Notes under the pieces: model-generated
Told to the model about the DNA's origin: nothing
What the model saw: only the letters and a program-made list of their open reading frames with translations
Databases searched by the model: none
Source of the DNA: Bacteriovoracaceae bacterium
Lineage (GTDB): Bacteria; Bdellovibrionota; Bacteriovoracia; Bacteriovoracales; Bacteriovoracaceae
Reading direction: 5' to 3'
Assembly: GCA_947442115.1 (NCBI GenBank)
Contig: CANEVK010000083.1
Location: 1-9,676, forward strand
DNA: 9,676 nt
Position numbers and translations under genes: made by a program
Part shown: one piece after another, positions 6,754 to 9,676 of the stretch
Position numbering within the stretch: the stretch's first letter is position 1
Layout: each line of letters begins with the position of its first letter

Positions 6754-7920
6754 ATAAAAATCCTGTCCGGATTTGAGGCATTCACCATGCTTAGCTTGAT
6801 AGTCATGGATGAGTTTTCTGAGTCTAGCCTTATTTTTATCATCAGGTGCTTCATTCCATAACCAAAGGATGAGCTGATCTTTTTTTAGGGTATCGGGACC
6901 AAAATTGAGAATGTGAGCTAGTTTGTCCTGAATTGACTTAATGGCCGTAAGCTCAGACTGATTAATATGCCCCGAAAACTTTTGAGAAAGTTGCTTTTGG
7001 AGAGCTACTGAAAAAAGACAGGTCATCCCTTTAAAGTTAAAATCAACTTCATAGATCTCTGGATTATGCCTGGCCAAGCGATGCCAGTAGTGTAATGCCT
7101 GGTCTCGATCCCCTTCCGAGAGAAATTTAATCACCATAAGCTGCTCAAAAAGTTCGGCCGAATCACTAAAGTCAGATCGATAAACATAAAGTGGAGCATC
7201 CTGAGCTATGTGAGTAAGTAAAGTCTTCATGAACTTATAGTTTGAAGATGTGGTAAACCCAGTCGCCGCTTTATATGCCTCAAGATCACTCTCGCATTTT
7301 TCATACTCTTGGGCGAGAAAATGATTCCCAAAGCGGATAATAATAAAATTCATTTCAAAACTGCTAAAACGTGAGCTTTTAATTTCAAATTCTTTTTGCA
7401 ATACCTTATTAGATTTCTTCAAGTCCTTAGTCATTTGAAAGTAAAGCGCTTTACACATGACAATGGTTAACCTTAAAAAGTCATGCTCGGTTTTCATGTC
7501 ATTCATCTCATCCATCAATTCATGCAAAGGATTGAGTTGCTGGCGATTGACATAAACAAGAAAGAGCGTCGTTTTATTAAGTATTTTAAAATAATCCACC
7601 GGGGAGTCACTCAAAAGCTCTTCCCCTATAAGCAAATGCTCTTGAGCAAATTTATAGAGACCAAAATAATTCTGGGCCACACCTAGAAGGCAATTTCTAA
7701 CGCCCTCAAAAAATGGGTCCTGTTGTCTCGATTCTTTAAGACGATCAAAACAAATATCCTTTTGACCTTTTAAGTAAGCATGAAATCCAAGAAGGATTTT
7801 AACTTGTGATGGGGTGAGATCTGCTTGAGAAAGGGATTTCTTAAAACGAGTATAGTCCTGACAGAGGAGGATATAGAGTTTAAAAAAATCTTCTTTAGAT
7901 TTATTCCCGCTATTTTCCAT
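6733..7920 (-). CDS. Hypothetical helical-repeat (TPR-like) protein
   Basis: 395 residues, not assigned to a named family. No signal peptide or membrane span; cytoplasmic. The sequence is almost entirely amphipathic helix with TPR-like spacing, for example 43-66 (GFHAYLKGQKDICFDRLKES), 85-100 and 255-285 (FLSEGDRDQALHYWHRLARHNP), so an alpha-solenoid for protein contacts is likely. The C-terminal stretch about 344-376 (DTLKKDQLILWLWNE, then ARLRKLIHDY) resembles part of an OmpR/PhoB-type winged helix (LLexvWg ... rLRkLI), which would suggest a regulator, but it is short and this is only a resemblance. Start ATG at 7920 lies inside the end of the upstream gene (11-nt overlap) with no good Shine-Dalgarno, so translation is probably coupled to that gene. 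Confidence 0.8.
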   Translation of the reverse strand: MENSGNKSKEDFFKLYILLCQDYTRFKKSLSQADLTPSQVKILLGFHAYLKGQKDICFDRLKESRQQDPFFEGVRNCLLGVAQNYFGLYKFAQEHLLIGEELLSDSPVDYFKILNKTTLFLVYVNRQQLNPLHELMDEMNDMKTEHDFLRLTIVMCKALYFQMTKDLKKSNKVLQKEFEIKSSRFSSFEMNFIIIRFGNHFLAQEYEKCESDLEAYKAATGFTTSSNYKFMKTLLTHIAQDAPLYVYRSDFSDSAELFEQLMVIKFLSEGDRDQALHYWHRLARHNPEIYEVDFNFKGMTCLFSVALQKQLSQKFSGHINQSELTAIKSIQDKLAHILNFGPDTLKKDQLILWLWNEAPDDKNKARLRKLIHDYQAKHGECLKSGQDFYKKLKVS

Positions 7921-8344
7921 AGATAATAATATTTTTCATCCAACGGATTTCATTTGATGTAATAAAAAATCCTCGGCATTCTTCATGGCGCTTATCTAAA
8001 TCAATGAGCTCTAGAAGTATTTGTTTACTTTCACTCAAACAAGACTTACATGAAGGTAAGTTAAACATGGATACCAAATTGAGATCATGTCCTAAGTCCT
8101 GTTTATAAATCAGTTCTCGGAAAACTTTCTCACCATCTTCTCTTTTTTCAAGACCAATTATTTGCTTTGTGGATAAGAAAATTTTAAGATACTTCATTTT
8201 CAGCTCATAGGCTGATCCTAGAACGAAATTTCCGCAACGCTTAGGTATCTCAACATCATTTGGTCCTCCCCCACGGCTGGTGTGGGTTTGGGAAAAGACC
8301 AAAAGAGGAAGTACACTTAATAAAAAAAATAGAACAAATTTCAA
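7910..8344 (-). CDS. Secreted hypothetical protein with CxxC, TTG start
   Basis: 144 residues, family not recognised. A signal peptide is clear: basic Lys2, hydrophobic core to about residue 17, cut likely near residue 19 (VFSQ/T), so the protein is periplasmic or exported. The mature part has Cys37, a CxxC at 99-102 (PSCKSCLSE) and Cys123, four cysteines that could make two disulfides or a thiol site; otherwise it is mixed charged and helical. The start is TTG at 8344: an in-frame TAG lies upstream with no ATG or GTG between, GAGGAG sits six bases before the TTG, and only this start gives the full signal peptide. The stop TAG (7912-7910) is inside the next gene's first codons, so the two are one operon. 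The two proteins probably share a process, with this one outside and the helical protein inside the membrane; that is inference. Confidence 0.78.
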   Translation of the reverse strand: MKFVLFFLLSVLPLLVFSQTHTSRGGGPNDVEIPKRCGNFVLGSAYELKMKYLKIFLSTKQIIGLEKREDGEKVFRELIYKQDLGHDLNLVSMFNLPSCKSCLSESKQILLELIDLDKRHEECRGFFITSNEIRWMKNIIIYGK

Positions 8345-8350
8345 ATGAGA

Positions 8351-8356
8351 CTCCTC
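8351..8356 (-). promoter_or_regulatory. Shine-Dalgarno deciding the TTG start
   Basis: GAGGAG on the minus strand, six bases before TTG at 8344. It is among the strongest ribosome-binding sites in the window and supports initiation at TTG rather than at an internal Met (residue 50), which would lose the signal peptide. Confidence 0.75.
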
Positions 8357-8420
8357 GAATTTCTCTACCTATCGACACGCCCACGCAAATACTTGACTAA
8401 TTTCTTTTAAATTAATTAAT

Positions 8421-8450
8421 CCTATAAAATCATAGTGCTAGATTCTTCAA
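8421..8450 (-). promoter_or_regulatory. Possible promoter for the secreted-protein operon
   Basis: On the minus strand TTGAAG (8450-8445) and TATAGG (8426-8421) are 18 bp apart, each matching four of six consensus bases. The -35 overlaps the end of lplA. The surrounding 8401-8430 is very AT-rich, so alternatives are easy to find; read-through from lplA is equally possible because no terminator hairpin is seen in the 102-bp gap 8345-8446. Confidence 0.22.
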
Positions 8451-9316
8451 AAAACCCTCAATTGTGCTTCATGCTGATTTGAGAAATCAGGAAAAAGGCG
8501 AGCAAGTTCATCAGGGTCCAGTAGTCCGGCCAGGTTTGAGGGTTCAAATCGCGCCTGGATTGGTTCCTTCATCTCACCTTTGTGAACTTTCAGATTCTCA
8601 AATTCAAAGTGAGGAGTTTCTCCCCACATCCACTCCCAACTTGTAAGTTGCTTAAAAGCCTCTTGAACCAAAGGCATGGAGAGTAAATCCCCCTCAATTT
8701 CAAATTTAATCGTTTTTAGTTCATGAGCAATAAGATCGATCACATCAAAAATTTCAACACCAGGGTATTTTTCATTGAGTGTAATCACTTTTGATCGTAC
8801 TGAGGCAATGGACTTAGTTTCTTTAGGGATCAAGGTGTGCTTGAGACTCTCCTCAAGTTTTGTCAGATCAGATGAAATAAGAAACGTCCCATGATGAAAG
8901 GAGGCGGATTTGGTCTGCTTAAAAGCGGACCCTGAAATCTTTTTTCCCTCAAGCCATAGATCATGGCGAGGAGATATCTCCAGAGGAATATCCGCACGAG
9001 CAAGAGCTTTTTGTATCAGCTCAACACCTCTTCGTCGATCAATCATGCCCTCAGGATAAATAAATGAATAATTAAGATTACCCTCATCATGAAAAACACA
9101 TCCTCCACCACTTTGACGTCTTACCATCCAAATATCATTTTGGGCCAGATAAGGCAGATGACACTCAAGCCAGGGATTTTGAAAGCGCCCTAAAACCACA
9201 CAGGGACGGTTCACATAGAAAAACGCCAGAGGTAAATCCACCCCCCCACGCAAGAAAAAATCTTCCAGGGCAAGATTGATGAAGGGATTTTTAAAGGGAG
9301 AAACGAGGACTTTCAT
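8447..9316 (-). CDS. lplA: Lipoate-protein ligase A
   Basis: Cytoplasmic enzyme that activates lipoate with ATP and attaches it to the lipoyl-domain lysine of 2-oxoacid dehydrogenases and GcvH. Domain order seen in 289 residues: FINLALEDF at 12-20; VVLGRFQN at 40-47; the RRQSGGGCVFHDEGNLNYSF block at 66-85 (lipoyl-AMP loop); KKISGSAFK at 125-133 with the probable substrate-contacting Lys126; HHGTFLI at 141-147; SVRSKVITL at 172-180; and a C-terminal accessory domain with WEWMWGETPHFEF near 227-239. This order matches bacterial LplA rather than the octanoyltransferases LipB/LipM, although LipL/LipM-like activity cannot be excluded by eye. It is shorter than E. coli LplA (about 338). ATG at 9316 has no Shine-Dalgarno. 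It is first in a leftward run and 25 bp from the divergent alkyltransferase start. Confidence 0.9.
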   Translation of the reverse strand: MKVLVSPFKNPFINLALEDFFLRGGVDLPLAFFYVNRPCVVLGRFQNPWLECHLPYLAQNDIWMVRRQSGGGCVFHDEGNLNYSFIYPEGMIDRRRGVELIQKALARADIPLEISPRHDLWLEGKKISGSAFKQTKSASFHHGTFLISSDLTKLEESLKHTLIPKETKSIASVRSKVITLNEKYPGVEIFDVIDLIAHELKTIKFEIEGDLLSMPLVQEAFKQLTSWEWMWGETPHFEFENLKVHKGEMKEPIQARFEPSNLAGLLDPDELARLFPDFSNQHEAQLRVF

Positions 9317-9324
9317 AGAAAGTT

Positions 9325-9353
9325 ATTTTAAACTTAAAGAGATGAAAGAACAA
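9325..9353 (-). promoter_or_regulatory. Possible lplA promoter giving a leaderless mRNA
   Basis: On the minus strand TTGTTC (9353-9348) and TAAAAT (9330-9325) are exactly 17 bp apart. Only eight bases separate the -10 from the lplA ATG, so transcription would start at or one to two bases before the start codon, which fits the missing Shine-Dalgarno. The -35 hexamer lies inside codons 3-4 of the divergent alkyltransferase. The -10 is good (five of six); the -35 is weak. Confidence 0.4.
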
Positions 9354-9676
9354 ACGGCGATTCTTCCCAAACTCCCCATCGTTGGAAGCTTAAAACTCAC
9401 AAGTCTAGATGGAGAAAGACTGACTAGTATTGAAGTAACATCATCTGATGAAAATCCTTCCTCAAAGACCTTAGACCCATTTTTTGAGCGTTGTTATGTT
9501 GAGTTTAAAAATTTTCTGGAAGGAAATTCTAGGATCATCAGTATCCCCGTTGATTATTCGGGACTCACTCCCTTTCATCAAGACGTTTTAAGGGTCATGA
9601 AAAAGATCCCCTACGGAGAGAAGAAAACTTATAAAGATCTCGCTCAGATGATGGGGACCAAGGCCTATCAGGCCAT
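9342..9676 (+). CDS. O6-alkylguanine-DNA alkyltransferase (3' end outside window)
   Basis: Suicide DNA-repair protein that transfers alkyl groups from O6-alkylguanine to its own cysteine. Only the first 111 residues are present. Seen: an N-terminal beta-type domain (LPIVGSLKLTSLDG at 11-24) with an FxxFLEG helix near 55-61, then the DNA-binding helix-turn-helix domain starting TPFHQDVLRVMKKIPYGEK at 76-94 followed by TYKDLAQMMGTKAYQA, which matches the FQxxV-IPYGxTxSYxxLA pattern of Ogt/MGMT. The catalytic PCHR motif would come just past the right edge, so activity versus an inactive alkyltransferase-like protein cannot be decided. The usual arginine finger (ARAV) is Gln110 here. Start ATG at 9342 is the only possible one in frame after the upstream stop-free leader; AAAGAG abuts it with no normal SD spacing. 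Confidence 0.88.
   Translation, partial: MKEQTAILPKLPIVGSLKLTSLDGERLTSIEVTSSDENPSSKTLDPFFERCYVEFKNFLEGNSRIISIPVDYSGLTPFHQDVLRVMKKIPYGEKKTYKDLAQMMGTKAYQA

Noticed and set aside
8393..8428. Plus-strand TTGACT plus AT-rich -10-like sequence in the lplA downstream gap.
   Set aside because: The spacing to TATAAA is not acceptable (24 bp) and it would transcribe only antisense to lplA with no gene ahead.
8464..8646. 60-codon plus-strand frame opposite the end of lplA.
   Set aside because: Antisense to a recognised C-terminal domain; no homology-like motifs.

Overview
The window looks like an ordinary chromosomal housekeeping stretch from an AT-leaning (roughly 40% GC by eye) Gram-negative bacterium. 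The gene styles (single-membrane-anchor DUF4340 protein, PilZ-like protein with an Ala/Glu/Pro-rich linker, secreted S8 peptidase, zinc-independent L28 and L33) would fit a Bdellovibrio-like lineage such as Bdellovibrionota/Bacteriovoracales. That placement is an inference from protein flavour, not a search result. I see no insertion sequence, phage gene, CRISPR array, rRNA or tRNA.

Layout, left to right. (1) 1-1965, minus: a nearly complete transketolase, its C-terminus cut by the window edge. (2) 2126-2347, plus: rpmB (ribosomal protein L28), ending at a strong hairpin terminator shared with the convergent peptidase. (3) 2409-4061, minus: a secreted subtilisin-family peptidase with propeptide and a C-terminal beta-rich domain. 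(4) 4261-5088 and 5109-6104, plus: a two-gene operon of a PilZ-like protein and a membrane-anchored DUF4340 protein, ending at a second strong terminator. That terminator is shared with (5) 6156-6332, minus: rpmG (ribosomal protein L33), not previously delimited because it is short. (6) 6426-6704, plus: a small unknown protein with a C-terminal CxxC. (7) 9316-6733, minus: three genes reading leftwards: lplA (lipoate-protein ligase), a secreted/periplasmic Cys-containing protein, and a helical-repeat protein that overlaps it by 11 nt. (8) 9342 to the right edge, plus: the first 111 codons of an O6-alkylguanine-DNA alkyltransferase, divergent from lplA with only 25 bp between start codons.

The genes do not form one pathway. 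The clear functional units are the PilZ-like/DUF4340 pair (probably an envelope-associated operon) and the translationally coupled secreted-protein/helical-repeat pair, both of unknown role. rpmB and rpmG, which are neighbours in many bacteria, lie about 4 kb apart here and face each other. Both encode zinc-motif-free versions that keep only the first cysteine. No stretch longer than 300 bases lacks a gene; the largest gaps (1966-2125, 4062-4260, 8345-8446) carry only promoter/leader-type sequence.

I did not find a convincing new defence, mobile or RNA system. The points most worth a second look are the uncharacterised two-gene overlap at 7910-7920, the apparently leaderless lplA start in the tight divergent gap, the degenerate PilZ signature, and the departures from family motifs in the transketolase and alkyltransferase.
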